A DNA stretch of 64,000 nt from positions 1 to 64,000 of the forward strand of contig NZ_CADDTS010000022.1 in assembly GCF_902753875.1 (NCBI RefSeq), given 5' to 3'. This document shows, piece by piece, positions 45,037-56,400 of the stretch. The notes below the pieces were generated by a model. It did no database searches and had not been told where the DNA came from. It saw only the letters and a list, made by a program, of their open reading frames with translations. The stretch is from Acinetobacter bouvetii. Lineage in GTDB: Bacteria; Pseudomonadota; Gammaproteobacteria; Pseudomonadales; Moraxellaceae. Numbering within the stretch: the first letter of the stretch is position 1; every line of letters begins with the position of its first letter. Both the position numbers and the translations under genes were made by a program.

Positions 45037-45360
45037 TTATTTTTCCAAATACTGTAACTTGTCCGCTTTACCATTCCATTCTTCACGATCGGCAGGCTGA
45101 TCGCCAATCTGGGTAATGTTCGGCCATTTTTGTGAAAGTTCAGTATTCAGTTCAATAAAGACTTCTTGACCTTCAGGTAACTCGTCTTCCGAGAAAATAG
45201 CATTTGCCGGGCATTCAGGTTCACACAATGCACAGTCAATACATTCATCAGGATTAATCACGAGGAAATTTGGACCTTCGTAGAAACAATCTACCGGACA
45301 AACTTCTACGCAGTCTTGGTATTTACATTTAATACAGTTTTCAGTGACAACAAAGGTCAT
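45037..45360 (-). CDS. fdxA: 7Fe-type ferredoxin FdxA
   Basis: This 107-residue seven-iron ferredoxin has a [3Fe-4S] and a [4Fe-4S] cluster. The N-terminal [17 protein letters not shown] and the second motif [12 protein letters not shown] give the required Cys residues. The acidic tail ([23 protein letters not shown]) is typical of the Azotobacter FdI-like group. It sits between mutS and the peptidase, as a single leftward gene. The redox partner is unknown. Confidence 0.95.
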   Translation of the reverse strand: MTFVVTENCIKCKYQDCVEVCPVDCFYEGPNFLVINPDECIDCALCEPECPANAIFSEDELPEGQEVFIELNTELSQKWPNITQIGDQPADREEWNGKADKLQYLEK

Positions 45361-45516
45361 GGCGACAGCTACCTAAAAAATATGGTTCTAATTACTCTTG
45401 CTGTATTTTAGGCAAAAAAGTAGGTAACTAACAATTGCTTTTATTGATATTTATTATATATAAGGCTGTTAATTTTGCTAAAAACTGAACATATCCTTAA
45501 AAATATGTAATAAATG

Positions 45517-45545
45517 AAAAAGACTTCTATTTAGAAGTCTTTTTC
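45517..45545 (-). terminator. Terminator of mutS
   Basis: AGACTTC (45521-45527) pairs with GAAGTCT (45534-45540) with A/T runs on both sides. It lies 14 bases after the mutS stop. Confidence 0.88.
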
Positions 45546-45558
45546 TGAGGTGCTTCAA

Positions 45559-48210
45559 TCAGCTTTCCAATGCATCTTTTAAAGCATAGATCTGCTGTAA
45601 GGCTTCACGTGGTGACAGACTGTCTACATCCAGTGATCTTAATAGATTTAGCGCTGGAACATTGCGTTCGATTTCAACAACACGTTCAATGATTTCAATC
45701 GCAGGTTCATCAACCACACTAAACAGATCATTTTGTACCGCTTTATTGAGTTGCTGATGCTGCTGTTTTTCCAGAATTTTTAAACGGTTCTGGGCTTCTT
45801 TGATCACGCTGGCAGGAATACCGGCCAGTTTAGCCACCTGCAAGCCATGACTTTGACTGGCAGGGCCATGTTGAACTTTGTGCAAAAGAATCAGGTTGCC
45901 ATTCAACTCTTTGGCAGTGACATGATAATTATCAATCCCGGATTCTTTGCCCAGTTCAGTGAGTTCAAAGTAGTGGGTAGCAAACAGGCATAGACATTTA
46001 ATCCGTTTGCTCAGGTCAATTACACAAGCCCAAGCTAGGGATAAACCATCATAGGTACTGGTGCCACGTCCAACTTCATCCATCAACACCAGTGACTGAT
46101 TGGTGGCATGATGCAAGATTTGTGAAGTTTCTGTCATTTCCACCATGAAGGTCGATTTACCAGTCGATAAATCATCTGCTGATCCGATACGGGTAAATAC
46201 GCGGTCGATAGGGCCTAAGGTTGCAGATTTGGCAGGAACATAAGAACCGCAATAGGCCAATAAACTGATCAGTGCAGTCTGGCGCATAAAGGTCGATTTA
46301 CCGCCCATATTCGGCCCGGTCACAATGGCCATACGGTGGTTAAAATCTAAAGTGGTGTCATTGGGGGTAAAAGCGGTTTTACTTAAGGCTTCGACCACAG
46401 GATGACGGCCCGCAACAATTTTCACCCCAATTTCAGGGCTGAATTCAGGACGTGACCAGTTGCGTAAGCGTGCCTGATGGGCAAAATTGGCCACCATGTC
46501 TATTTGTGCAATCGCGCTGCTCATCATCTGCAAATTGCCAATGTCTTGACGTAATTCGTCTAGCAGCATTTCAAACAGCATTTTTTCACGTGCCAGGGCA
46601 CGGGATTCGCTCGATAACACCTTATCTTCAAAAGATTTGAGTTCTGGCGTGATATAACGTTCGGCATTTTTTAAGGTCTGACGACGGATATAATGATCCG
46701 GTGCCTGCTCAGCCTGAGCACGGGTCAGTTCAATATAGTAGCCACTGACACGGTTATAACCGATTTTCAGGGTGGAAATACCAGTGTTTTCGCGTTCCTG
46801 GATTTCAAGATCAATCAGGAACTGACCGGCATGATCACGAATCTTGCGCAGCTCATCAAGTTCGCTGTCAAAACCTTCTGCAATGACATTGCCATCACGC
46901 AGTAAGACAGGTGGATTTTCGACTATGGCTGACATCAGACGTTGATGCAGTCCATTAAAGTCGCCCAATTCATCATTCAATTGTTGAACAAGTACCGATT
47001 GTTTGGCTTGAGTAATCGGCTGAATTGCATGACGTAATAAGGGCAGTTGGGCACAGGCCTGACGCAGTTGTACTAAGTCACGAGGGCGTGCACTGCCGAG
47101 TGCTACGCGGCTCAGCACACGTTCAATATCACTGATCTCTTTAAGCACCAAACGGATAGGAGACTCATGATAGCCATTAATCATGGCGGCAATGGCATCC
47201 AGACGGGCATCCAGTATTTTGGTATCACGTAAGGGTTGCATCAGGGTGCGACTGAGCAAGCGCCCACCCATAGCTGTTTGACAGTCATTGATCAGCTGGA
47301 ACAGGGATGTACCATGTTCAAACAGTGGTTCAACCAGTTCCAGATTGCGACGCGTAACCGGATCAAGAGCAATAAAGTCGCTGCTTTGTTCCAGTTGAAT
47401 CGAGCGGATATGCGGTAAAGCAGTCTTCTGGGTTTCTTTGGCGTAATGAATCAGTGCTGCGGCTGATGCTTTAGCAAGTGGCAGGTGATCAATGCCAAAA
47501 CCGGATAATGTTGAGACTGCAAACTGGTCACATAAGGTTTTTTGCGCATTATTTAGGTTGAAATCGACATTCGGGCGGCGGGTGACAGGGCAGTCGAGTT
47601 GTTTTTTAATTTGCTCGATAATATTCGGATCGACAATATTTTCATCTACCACAATTTCACTTGGCATTAAACGTGAAAGCTCAATTGCCAGTTGCTCTTG
47701 TTGGAACTCCTGTTGCTGTACCTTGAAAATACCAGCACTCAAATCCAGCAGCGCTATACCAATCTGCCCTTGCTGTAGGCAAAGTGCAACCAGATTGGAA
47801 GACTGATGGCTGGTGAGCAGTGCATCATCAGTCAGGGTGCCCGGAGTGATGATGCGCACTACACCACGCTCCATAGGTGCCTTACCGCGAGTGCCTGCGC
47901 TCTCGCCCTCACCCAGCTGTTCGCAGATGACCACGGTTTCGCCCTTTTTAACCAGACGGGCCAGATAACCTTCAGCAGCATGATAGGGAACGCCAGCCAT
48001 TGGAATCGGTTCACCATTGGCCTTACCGCGATGGGTTAAGGTAATACCCAGCAATTTTGCCGCTTTATGTGCATCATCAAAAAACAGTTCGTAAAAGTCA
48101 CCCATACGATAAAACATCAGCGAATGGGGATGTTGCATTTTGACGGTTAAATATTGCTGCATCATTGGCGTTAAAGTGGAAAAATCAGCCATGATTTCCG
48201 GGTAACTCAT
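45559..48210 (-). CDS. mutS: DNA mismatch repair protein MutS
   Basis: MutS recognises mismatches and recruits MutL. The mismatch-contacting Phe is in the [11 protein letters not shown] segment near residue 35. The ATPase has Walker [10 protein letters not shown], Walker [17 protein letters not shown] and [11 protein letters not shown]. The C-terminal dimer helix-turn-helix ends the protein. The ATG at 48210 ([10 protein letters not shown]) has AAGGA about 11 bases upstream; the ATG at 48192 is an alternative, and the longer frame to 48279 looks spurious. Length is about 883 residues. Confidence 0.95.
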   Translation of the reverse strand: MSYPEIMADFSTLTPMMQQYLTVKMQHPHSLMFYRMGDFYELFFDDAHKAAKLLGITLTHRGKANGEPIPMAGVPYHAAEGYLARLVKKGETVVICEQLGEGESAGTRGKAPMERGVVRIITPGTLTDDALLTSHQSSNLVALCLQQGQIGIALLDLSAGIFKVQQQEFQQEQLAIELSRLMPSEIVVDENIVDPNIIEQIKKQLDCPVTRRPNVDFNLNNAQKTLCDQFAVSTLSGFGIDHLPLAKASAAALIHYAKETQKTALPHIRSIQLEQSSDFIALDPVTRRNLELVEPLFEHGTSLFQLINDCQTAMGGRLLSRTLMQPLRDTKILDARLDAIAAMINGYHESPIRLVLKEISDIERVLSRVALGSARPRDLVQLRQACAQLPLLRHAIQPITQAKQSVLVQQLNDELGDFNGLHQRLMSAIVENPPVLLRDGNVIAEGFDSELDELRKIRDHAGQFLIDLEIQERENTGISTLKIGYNRVSGYYIELTRAQAEQAPDHYIRRQTLKNAERYITPELKSFEDKVLSSESRALAREKMLFEMLLDELRQDIGNLQMMSSAIAQIDMVANFAHQARLRNWSRPEFSPEIGVKIVAGRHPVVEALSKTAFTPNDTTLDFNHRMAIVTGPNMGGKSTFMRQTALISLLAYCGSYVPAKSATLGPIDRVFTRIGSADDLSTGKSTFMVEMTETSQILHHATNQSLVLMDEVGRGTSTYDGLSLAWACVIDLSKRIKCLCLFATHYFELTELGKESGIDNYHVTAKELNGNLILLHKVQHGPASQSHGLQVAKLAGIPASVIKEAQNRLKILEKQQHQQLNKAVQNDLFSVVDEPAIEIIERVVEIERNVPALNLLRSLDVDSLSPREALQQIYALKDALES

Positions 48211-48480
48211 CGAGGTAAAATCCTTAAATATCTGAATACGTCTAGGTTTTAAAAAATTTGGCTGCTTCACCAATTTCAAATCTGTGAATGAATGGAGTTT
48301 ATGTCATTTCAGGCTTTGGCTTTGCTGTTGTTCTGATTTTAAAGCCGCAAGGTCGATGCAAAAACTCAATTTCATTCGAATGAGTTATCTTAGCAAATTT
48401 GCATGAGTAGAGAAAAATGCTTTGCAAGAAATGCAGAAAAATTAGGAACAGATGCTTAGTTTTTTATCCGAGCTGGGATG

Positions 48481-48516
48481 CATCGACAATCTGAACACTA
48501 AATGAGATTGTCGATG
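48481..48516 (-). repeat. 12-bp inverted repeat downstream of the lipase-like gene
   Basis: CATCGACAATCT (48481-48492) and AGATTGTCGATG (48505-48516) pair perfectly around 12 bases, 25 bases after the leftward stop at 48542. T runs are displaced by about 15 bases (revcomp of the tract near 48461), so it may be a transcription end or an mRNA-stabilising hairpin. Confidence 0.5.
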
Positions 48517-48541
48517 GACACAGCTTGAATAGAGCATTGAA

Positions 48542-50551
48542 TTAGGGGCGATATAAACCTAATTGCATCAAATGCAGTCTTAGAATTCGTCGTAGTTCTA
48601 AAACAGCTTCCGGTGTTTCTTGAATGGAATGTCCACCTTTGATGATCTTCTCTGAAACAGCGCCATTCAGATGGGCACTGCGATAAGGTACGACATCATC
48701 GGTAATCACATTCAAATCATCACTTTTCGTCACATTGCCCATAATCGAATGGAATTGTAGGCCCTTGCGTGGATTGATATCTTTGGTCAATTCAATAAAT
48801 TTCGATTTGTGACTTAAATCGCTCGGTCCATTTTGAATCAAGCCGTTGTCAACTTGCTGCAGTAAGTCTTTAAAATCGAGATCCTGACTTTGTAGTGTAT
48901 CGCCAATCGCAGAGAGAAAGGCTCCGGGAATACGAATGATTTTACGTGCGGCCTTAGTAAACCAGCGATCTGCATAATCTGTGCCTTTATGCGGAGCTGC
49001 CAGAAAAATGGCGCGACTAAAATTTGGAATATCTTTCATTACTAAGCGCTGTGAAATGATGGGTATTTTTTGATATTTATTGAGCTGGCGATTATTCATC
49101 ATGGCCAAAGCTTTTTTAGTCACATCTGCATCACTGACCAGTAACCGGGCAATAATGCCCCCCATGCTATGTCCAACCAGAACTGCATCCTTTTTGGCCG
49201 GTGCTTTGGCATCGACTTGGGCAAATGCCTGAGTGAGCAGGGCATAAATCTGGAAGCGACTTTCAATAATCGGCATGTTGGTTGAATAAAATACTTGCCA
49301 GACCTGATAGTGTTCGCGTAGTACCGGATCTCCCATAATGTCATTGGTCAGCCGGATCCAGGCTTCCGGGCTACTGGCAAGACCATGTACCAGGACAATG
49401 ATTTTTTTATTCGGGTTGTAGGGCTCGAGCATATATAAATGCGGCATGGTCAGATGATCATCACGATCAATCAGGGTCAAGTAAGCCGCCTTACCCAGAT
49501 TGTTTTGTGCCAGCCATAAACCATAGGGTGTAGAAAAGTTTGCAGCCAGCGGGTAGGTTTTACCGGCCAAACTGACCTGTTCGTATTTATAAGGATCGAA
49601 GGCTTTAATTTCAAATTCGGAATTATTTAAAATGTCGCTGATATTACTGGCCGATTTAGGCTGCGCCGTCAGGGTGGCCGCTAAATAGCGCGCTTGGTGA
49701 ATATTCGGATTGATGCCGTTTTTGTAGCTGAAATTCATCGGGTCAATAATGTATTTATGTTGACCTTCACCGATATCATCCTTCACTTGTGGCAACACCA
49801 AGACAAATTCTGAACCAAAACCATCACGACGGTTAATCGAACGTAAACCGGAGAAGTTTAGATTATAACTGGAGAGCAGTTGCTCAATTTTTTGTTGTTT
49901 GAGTTGAGGATAATCATCAAAGTTGATGCTATAAATACTTTTACCCACTTTAATCTGCGGTTCTACTGCAGTGGGCTTGTAACGCAAAGCATAAGCGGAA
50001 ACCAGTTTGGCTAAGGACAAATTATAGAAGTCACGGATTTGAACCTGTCTGTTGTCAAAAATGCGGTCTTGCGGACCACGCTTGGTTTTAAACATATAGG
50101 CATAGCTATAGCGAATGCTTTTATCCAGCATATGCAGTTGCTGATCCAGACATTTTTCATAAGTTGCTTGTTGTAATTTCTGCTTTTCTTCAGATTTGGT
50201 GCTGGTCAAAATGCCAACTTTGCAATCAGATGATTTTTCAAATTCCAGTGCCTTGGATAAATAGATTTCACTTGCCGTCGATAGCAGTTGTTCATCCTGA
50301 ATCTGGGGAATTTGTTGCAGTTCCTGAATACATTGATCTGGCTGATCCGAGCAGATTTTAGCTTCACGCCCGGTCATGGACAGCACATTTAAGCTGGCTT
50401 CACTTAATTTACTGCGGGTGAGGATGCTTTCACGTTCATTGGCAATCGTGACATTAATCGCCTGATTTTTGACACTGACAATTTGACATCCTGTCAGCAG
50501 ATAACTACTCAATAGCGTAACAAATAAAACTTTATAGATATGTTTTGGCAT
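48542..50551 (-). CDS. Large alpha/beta hydrolase lipoprotein (lipase/esterase-like)
   Basis: This protein of about 669 residues starts with a lipoprotein signal (YKVLFVTLLSSYLLTGC). The C-terminal half is an alpha/beta hydrolase: IVLVHGLASSPEAW gives the oxyanion region, LVGHSMGGIIARLL the catalytic Ser, and IKGGHSIQE a likely His. The N-terminal 350 residues are not recognised and may be a membrane-associated partner domain. The ATG at 50551 is chosen to start the signal peptide. Such enzymes are often surface or outer-membrane esterases; the substrate is unknown. Confidence 0.83.
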   Translation of the reverse strand: MPKHIYKVLFVTLLSSYLLTGCQIVSVKNQAINVTIANERESILTRSKLSEASLNVLSMTGREAKICSDQPDQCIQELQQIPQIQDEQLLSTASEIYLSKALEFEKSSDCKVGILTSTKSEEKQKLQQATYEKCLDQQLHMLDKSIRYSYAYMFKTKRGPQDRIFDNRQVQIRDFYNLSLAKLVSAYALRYKPTAVEPQIKVGKSIYSINFDDYPQLKQQKIEQLLSSYNLNFSGLRSINRRDGFGSEFVLVLPQVKDDIGEGQHKYIIDPMNFSYKNGINPNIHQARYLAATLTAQPKSASNISDILNNSEFEIKAFDPYKYEQVSLAGKTYPLAANFSTPYGLWLAQNNLGKAAYLTLIDRDDHLTMPHLYMLEPYNPNKKIIVLVHGLASSPEAWIRLTNDIMGDPVLREHYQVWQVFYSTNMPIIESRFQIYALLTQAFAQVDAKAPAKKDAVLVGHSMGGIIARLLVSDADVTKKALAMMNNRQLNKYQKIPIISQRLVMKDIPNFSRAIFLAAPHKGTDYADRWFTKAARKIIRIPGAFLSAIGDTLQSQDLDFKDLLQQVDNGLIQNGPSDLSHKSKFIELTKDINPRKGLQFHSIMGNVTKSDDLNVITDDVVPYRSAHLNGAVSEKIIKGGHSIQETPEAVLELRRILRLHLMQLGLYRP

Positions 50552-50624
50552 AATCATCTGCAATATATTTTGTTTGAATTTTTCTTCATCATACGATAAT
50601 TCATCCAATTTTCAATTCACCCAA

Positions 50625-50660
50625 ATAAAAAATAGACCGTACTGGACGGCCTATTTTGAG
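50625..50660 (-). terminator. Terminator of the TPR-like lipoprotein gene
   Basis: AAAATAG and CCGT pair with ACGG and CTATTTT across one internal mismatch (50629-50640 with 50646-50657). It lies about 25 bases after the stop at 50680. Confidence 0.7.
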
Positions 50661-50679
50661 TATGACAAAAAAAGAAGGT

Positions 50680-51594
50680 TTAAGGCGCTTTAGGTGGATT
50701 CAGCACTTGCCATACATTCCAGCGACCTTGCTTCTCAATTTCAGCAATTAAACGGTCAGCGACTTCAGCTTCTTGCGGATATTTGACTTTGTAATTTTTC
50801 AAAGTCTGAATCGCATTTTTCTTTTGTTCCATGGCAATGTAGTTATTTGCCGCAGAGAGATAAGCCTCTTGTACACCGGCTTTCATGGCTTTATCTAAAT
50901 AAGGAATGGCTTCACGTTGACCACCACCTTCAGATAAACCAAAACCAAACCAGAAGTTGGCTTCAGCGTCTTCTTTGTTAATTTTTAAGATGCGCTGTGC
51001 ATAAGTCAAAGATTTAGTGGTGTAGACTGAACCCAAGTCCAGATTACGTGCCATCACGCTGGCTTTAAATGCACGCACTAGAATATCAAATGATGCATTG
51101 TCTTTAGAGGCAAGAGTATCCAGCTGTTGAGTCAATTCTTTTAACTTGGCCTCAAACCCTTTACGTTCCTGACGCTCAGTAAAACGAGGCGGATAGTGAC
51201 GTGCCTTACCTTCAACCAGTTGCAGGAAGTCATCAATTTCAGTGACATCAATTTCATTTTCACCGGCAGCTACAGCAAATTTTAAATTACGCTGGTTGCT
51301 GTTCACGGTTGGAATGATCAGTTTATTGACATCTAAAGTGACTTTTTGGGATGGATCACCTGGCAGTGTTGTTTGCATTTTAGTCACAGGCTGTGCTGCA
51401 GCTTGTTTTAAGGCAATTTCAAATGGAGGTGGAGCATCATAGTTAAAAGGATTCAGTGCATAAAACGGCGGTGTTAAATCAGGTTCGGTAAAGATAATCG
51501 GACTATTGTTTTTTTTATCTTGAGTGGGTGACATGCTACATGCTGATAATAAAGAAACCGCAATTAAGGTACATGCCAAAGGCTTAAGAGTCAT
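50680..51594 (-). CDS. TPR-like lipoprotein of unknown function
   Basis: This 304-residue lipoprotein has the signal LACTLIAVSLLSAC. The N-terminal region is Pro/Asn-rich and the middle is helical with many charged residues. The C-terminal part has two to three TPR-like helix pairs (AIPYLDKAMKAGVQEAYLSAANNYIA and KNAIQTLKNYKVKYPQEAEVA). The end RWNVWQVLNPPKAP is unusual. Start choice lies between the ATG at 51603 and at 51594; the latter has GGAT at suitable distance. I do not recognise a specific family beyond this. Confidence 0.72.
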   Translation of the reverse strand: MTLKPLACTLIAVSLLSACSMSPTQDKKNNSPIIFTEPDLTPPFYALNPFNYDAPPPFEIALKQAAAQPVTKMQTTLPGDPSQKVTLDVNKLIIPTVNSNQRNLKFAVAAGENEIDVTEIDDFLQLVEGKARHYPPRFTERQERKGFEAKLKELTQQLDTLASKDNASFDILVRAFKASVMARNLDLGSVYTTKSLTYAQRILKINKEDAEANFWFGFGLSEGGGQREAIPYLDKAMKAGVQEAYLSAANNYIAMEQKKNAIQTLKNYKVKYPQEAEVADRLIAEIEKQGRWNVWQVLNPPKAP

Positions 51595-51708
51595 ATGGAT
51601 CATCCATTCATTTAATTTTAAAATTGAAAAAAAATATGCATATTCATCCAGTCTAAGAAAACTTAGATGAACATGCAAGTAAGGGTGTGTTAAGTTTTAG
51701 ACAAGCTC

Positions 51709-52518
51709 TCAGGCTTTCGATTGATTGCTCTGTGCTTCACATTCGCGGCGCACATCTTCAATGATTTTTAGCTCTTCAACACTAAAAGGCTGTTCATCAT
51801 CCTGCTGTTTTTTAAACGTCGGATCGAGCAAAGATAAACGCTGACATAAGGTATTCATACGTTTTTCATTATGCTGAATTCGATCCAGCAACACTCGCAT
51901 ACCTTCTAAAATAGGGTCAGATTGATCTTGCGTTGCAGCATAAGGCTGGAAACCAATGCTTTCGGCATAATCACGGCGACGTGCTTCTTCGGCATCTTTC
52001 GGTTGGTCTTTGGTAATAAAGCGCGCAGGATTACCGACCGCGGTGGTATTTGGTGGCACTTCTTTGGTTACCACGGCATTGGAACCCACTTTGGCATTTT
52101 TACCCACGGTAAAAGGGCCCAAAATTTTGGCTCCAGCACCCACGACCACACCATCTTCAAGCGTTGGGTGGCGTTTACCTTTATTCCAGGTGGTACCGCC
52201 TAAAGTCACGCCGTGATACAGCGTAACATCATCACCAATTTCAGCGGTTTCACCAATCACCACACCCATACCATGATCGATAAAGAAACGGCGACCAATC
52301 TTTGCACCTGGATGAATTTCAATACCGGTCGCAAAACGGCTAAAAGAAGACAGCAGGCGGGCAGAGCCTTTACACTCTTTTTGCCAAAGTTCATGGGCAA
52401 GACGGTGCATAATCAGTGCATGTATGCCTGGATAAGTGGTGAGAACCTCTAAGGTGTTTCGTGCCGCAGGATCGCGCGCGAATACAGCTTGTATGTCTTC
52501 TTTGAGCTGTTTAAGCAT
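51709..52518 (-). CDS. cysE: Serine O-acetyltransferase CysE
   Basis: This 269-residue enzyme makes O-acetylserine from serine and acetyl-CoA, the carbon acceptor for cysteine. The N-terminal helical part is short (about 60 residues). The left-handed beta-helix starts [43 protein letters not shown] and runs through [16 protein letters not shown]. This matches the shorter CysE group found with trmJ. The C-terminal extension contains a QQDDEQPF-rich segment. Its start overlaps the trmJ stop by eight bases, so the two are co-translated. Confidence 0.94.
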   Translation of the reverse strand: MLKQLKEDIQAVFARDPAARNTLEVLTTYPGIHALIMHRLAHELWQKECKGSARLLSSFSRFATGIEIHPGAKIGRRFFIDHGMGVVIGETAEIGDDVTLYHGVTLGGTTWNKGKRHPTLEDGVVVGAGAKILGPFTVGKNAKVGSNAVVTKEVPPNTTAVGNPARFITKDQPKDAEEARRRDYAESIGFQPYAATQDQSDPILEGMRVLLDRIQHNEKRMNTLCQRLSLLDPTFKKQQDDEQPFSVEELKIIEDVRRECEAQSNQSKA

Positions 52519-53368
52519 GAGGTTGATCCTCTGATGAATCGGTTGTTTTGTCTGTAGATTTTTTCCATGTACCGTTATTTAATGCCTGTACACGGCTAAA
52601 GATGCCACGAAGTAAATGATATTCCATACGGTCTAATTGTATACGTCCAAATAAACGACGCAAGCGTAAAGGTAATAATCGTGGGTTTTTCGGATCCATA
52701 AATTCAATGTCAGCCAGCATTTTTTCAATATGCGGGTAGAACTGTTCCATTTGTTCATGGGTCACCAATGGTTCATCCCATTGCATGTCAATTTCATCGG
52801 TTACATGCATCGTTGCTTCGGGATCTTTCTTTTGTTCAGTCAATGCCATGGCAGCCATACGCATTTCATAGCAAATCACTTGAATGGCTTGCGCGACATT
52901 GAGTACGCCATAATCACTATTGACCGGAATGGTGACATGGTAATTGGCCATCGCCAGTTCTTCATTGGTCAGGCCACGGTCTTCACGACCAAAAATCACG
53001 GCAATTTCCTGCTGGTCATTCACCACAGCCTGAAGCGATTTTTCAGCTGCAGGACGGGCATCCAGTAGCGGCCAGGGAATAGTACGACTACGGGCACTGG
53101 TACCAAACACCAGATGGCAGTCTTTAATCGCTTCTTCCAAAGTAGGTACAATTTCAATCTGTTCAATTAAATCTACAGCACCGGCAGCGAGAGCATCAAT
53201 ATCCGGATGCGGATAAGTTTTAGGCGCAACCAGAACCAGTTTGGATAAGCCCATGGTTTTCATGGCACGCAAGGCACTGCCGATATTGGCCGGTAAGGTG
53301 GTATTGACCATGACAATACGCACATGGGAGAGATGTGCTGAAACCACAGCATTGTCAACTTGACTCAT
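52511..53368 (-). CDS. trmJ: tRNA (cytidine/uridine-2'-O-)-methyltransferase TrmJ
   Basis: This 285-residue SPOUT-class enzyme methylates position 32 of tRNAs. The knot motifs are [36 protein letters not shown] near the N-terminus, [27 protein letters not shown] and [17 protein letters not shown]. The C-terminal helical extension ([25 protein letters not shown]) is that of the TrmJ group. It is upstream of cysE in a two-gene unit. Confidence 0.93.
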   Translation of the reverse strand: MSQVDNAVVSAHLSHVRIVMVNTTLPANIGSALRAMKTMGLSKLVLVAPKTYPHPDIDALAAGAVDLIEQIEIVPTLEEAIKDCHLVFGTSARSRTIPWPLLDARPAAEKSLQAVVNDQQEIAVIFGREDRGLTNEELAMANYHVTIPVNSDYGVLNVAQAIQVICYEMRMAAMALTEQKKDPEATMHVTDEIDMQWDEPLVTHEQMEQFYPHIEKMLADIEFMDPKNPRLLPLRLRRLFGRIQLDRMEYHLLRGIFSRVQALNNGTWKKSTDKTTDSSEDQPHA

Positions 53369-53402
53369 AATGTGTCCGATTCGAATTTAGCTATTTAAAA
53401 AA

Positions 53403-56400
53403 TTAAGAATATTGATTGGCTTCAGCCTGATACAGATCCATCGCCTCATCCATGCTGACATTGTCAGGCGGAGGAGGAATATTTGCCGGTTTGGCCTGTT
53501 CATAACTGACGGCCTTGGCGGCTTTGGACTTGACATGATATTCAATGTGAATCACATCTTTACCAAAATAGTCACGTAATTTGGACAGCAGTTCATCCAG
53601 TGGGGCGACATTCCAGTTCAGACCCAGATTGATATCTGCAGAAGCATAAGGATAATCAATATGTAATTGCATCGGGATATGATTGCACATATCAACGTTA
53701 CAGAACGGGGTAAGAATTTTGCGTAAATCCTGACTCAGTGCGGAATGGAGATGTTCAGCCTTCAGGCTAATCTGAATACTATTGGCACGCTTTTGACGGA
53801 TTTCATTCAGGTTGAAAGCTTTGGTCAGGCGTCCCATCGGACGGTCAAAACCTTCACGTTCATAAATTTCACCTTCAATCACCACCACTTTTTCATTCTG
53901 GATGATGTCTTTGAAGCGCTGGAAACGTTCATGATTAGCGGAAACTTCAATCCGTGCAGTACCGTCATCCAGTGTCACCATCATGCGGTTCGGGAAGTTG
54001 GCCACATCTACCACCAGACCGGCAAAGACGGTGGTTACACCGCGGCGTGTTGGTGTTAATTCATTAATACGCTGTGAAATAAATGCTTTCAGCTCTGGGC
54101 GATAAACATCAATCGGGTGACCGGTAAGGTACAGGCCGAGGGTATCTTTTTCACCTTTTAAACGGACTTCATCGGACCATGGCTTAACCGGTTTAGCCGG
54201 TTTACGCTGCACTTCTTCGACTTCGCCGAACAAGTCCATAATCCCTGTTTCACGGTTGTGCCGTGCCTGTTCCGCTGCCTGAACGGCTTCCGGAAGCTGT
54301 GCCATCAGGCTGGAGCGTTCAATGCCCAAACAATCCAGAGCACCTGCACGAATCAAGGCTTCAAGGGTACGTTTGTTGATTTTTTTCAAGTCCACGCGGT
54401 GGCAGAAATCGAATAAATCGCGGTAAGGACCTTCCTGAATACGGGAGTCAATCACTGACTGCATTGCCGCTTCACCAACGCCTTTAATTGCGCCTAAGCC
54501 ATAGACAATGGTTTTCGGATCGCTGGCGTGGAAGTTGTACAGCGACATATTCACAGACGGTGGCAGAACTTCCAGACCGTTGCTGCGGCAGTCATCAATG
54601 ATGAAAACCACGTTGTCGGTGTTCTGCATTTCCGAAGTCATGACGGCAGACATGAACTCGGCAGGATAATGGGCTTTCAGCCAAGCCGTTTGATAGGCAA
54701 CCAGGGCATAGGCAGCCGCGTGTGATTTGTTGAAACCGTAGCCCGCAAATTTTTCCATATAGTCGAAGATATGGTTGGCGGTATCGGTATCAATGTCTTT
54801 TTTTGCAGCACCTTCAATGAAGATCTGGCGGTGTTTCACCATTTCTTCAACTTTCTTTTTACCCATGGCACGACGCAGTAAATCCGCGCCGCCCAAGGTA
54901 TATCCAGCACAGAACTGCGCGGCCTGCATCACCTGTTCCTGATACACCATAATGCCGTAAGTCGGTTCCAGTACTTTTTCCAGCAATGGATGCAGGTATT
55001 CAAATTCACCGCCGTGCATACGGAAAATGAAGTCAGGAATCAGATCCATTGGACCCGGACGGTACAAGGATACGAAGGCAATAATTTCTTCAAATTTGCT
55101 TGGACGCGCATCCTTGAGCATTTTTTTCATGCCGACGGATTCAAACTGGAATACCGCAGTGGTATTTGCAGTGGCAAAGATGGCGTAGGCGTCCGGATCA
55201 TCCAGCGGAATATAGGAAATGTCGACAGGTTCGGTGATATCTGGGCGCGCGTTAATATGCTTAATCGCATCTTCAATAACAGTTAAGTTACGCAGGCCCA
55301 AGAAGTCGAATTTCACCAAACCTGCAGATTCAACATCGTCTTTATCGAATTGTGCAACACGGCTGGTGCCGTCAGCTTCACACATGACAGCGGAATAGTC
55401 AGTCAGCTTGGTTGGCGCAATCACTACACCGCCGGCGTGTTTACCGGTGTTTCGGGTAATGCCTTCAAGTTTCAGTGCCATTTCCCAGATTTCAGAAGCA
55501 TCGTCATAGTCTGGGTTAGACGGATTGGTGACGATATCTTTAAGCTGCGGTTCGGCTTCAATCGATTCTTCCAGACTCAAACCTAAGGGTTTAGTTGGAA
55601 TCATTTTTGAAATACGGTCAGCCAAACCATAGGATTTACCTAAAACACGTGCCACGTCACGAATAGCCCCTTTGGCTGCCATGGTACCAAAGGTCGCAAT
55701 CTGTGAAACCGCATCACGTCCATAGGTACGCGCCACATAGTCAATGACGCGGTCACGGCCGGCAATACAGAAATCGACGTCAAAGTCGGGCATGGAGACA
55801 CGTTCCGGGTTCAAGAAACGTTCGAATAGCAGGTCGTAGCGCAGCGGATCTAGATCGGTAATTTTTAAGCTGTAGGCGACCAGCGATCCGGCACCTGAAC
55901 CACGGCCCGGACCAACTGGCACGCCATTGCCTTTGGACCATTGAATGAAGTCCATTACGATCAGGAAGTAGCCCGGGAACTGCATGGTGAGAATAATATT
56001 AATCTCAAATTTCAGACGTTCATCATAAGGCTTGCGGATTTCAGGCCAGTCCTCACCGCGCTTTGCAGGCGGGTAGAGGAAGTCTAAGCGCTCTTCCAGA
56101 CCTTCCTCACACAGATGAGCAAAATAGGTATCAATGGTATGGCCTTCCGGAATCGGATAATCCGGCAAGTCATGGAAGCCCAGACGAAATGAAACGTTGC
56201 AGCGCTGTGCGATGTAATAAGTGTTTTCAATAGCACTTGGAATGTCGGAGAACAGCTCCGTCATTTCTGCAGCAGTTTTAAAGTATTGTTCCGGACTGTA
56301 GTTTTTAGGACGTCGATTGTCTCCTAAGACATAGCCATCGGCAATACAAACCCGCGCTTCATGAGCTTCAAAATCATCCTGTTTGACGAAATGCACATCA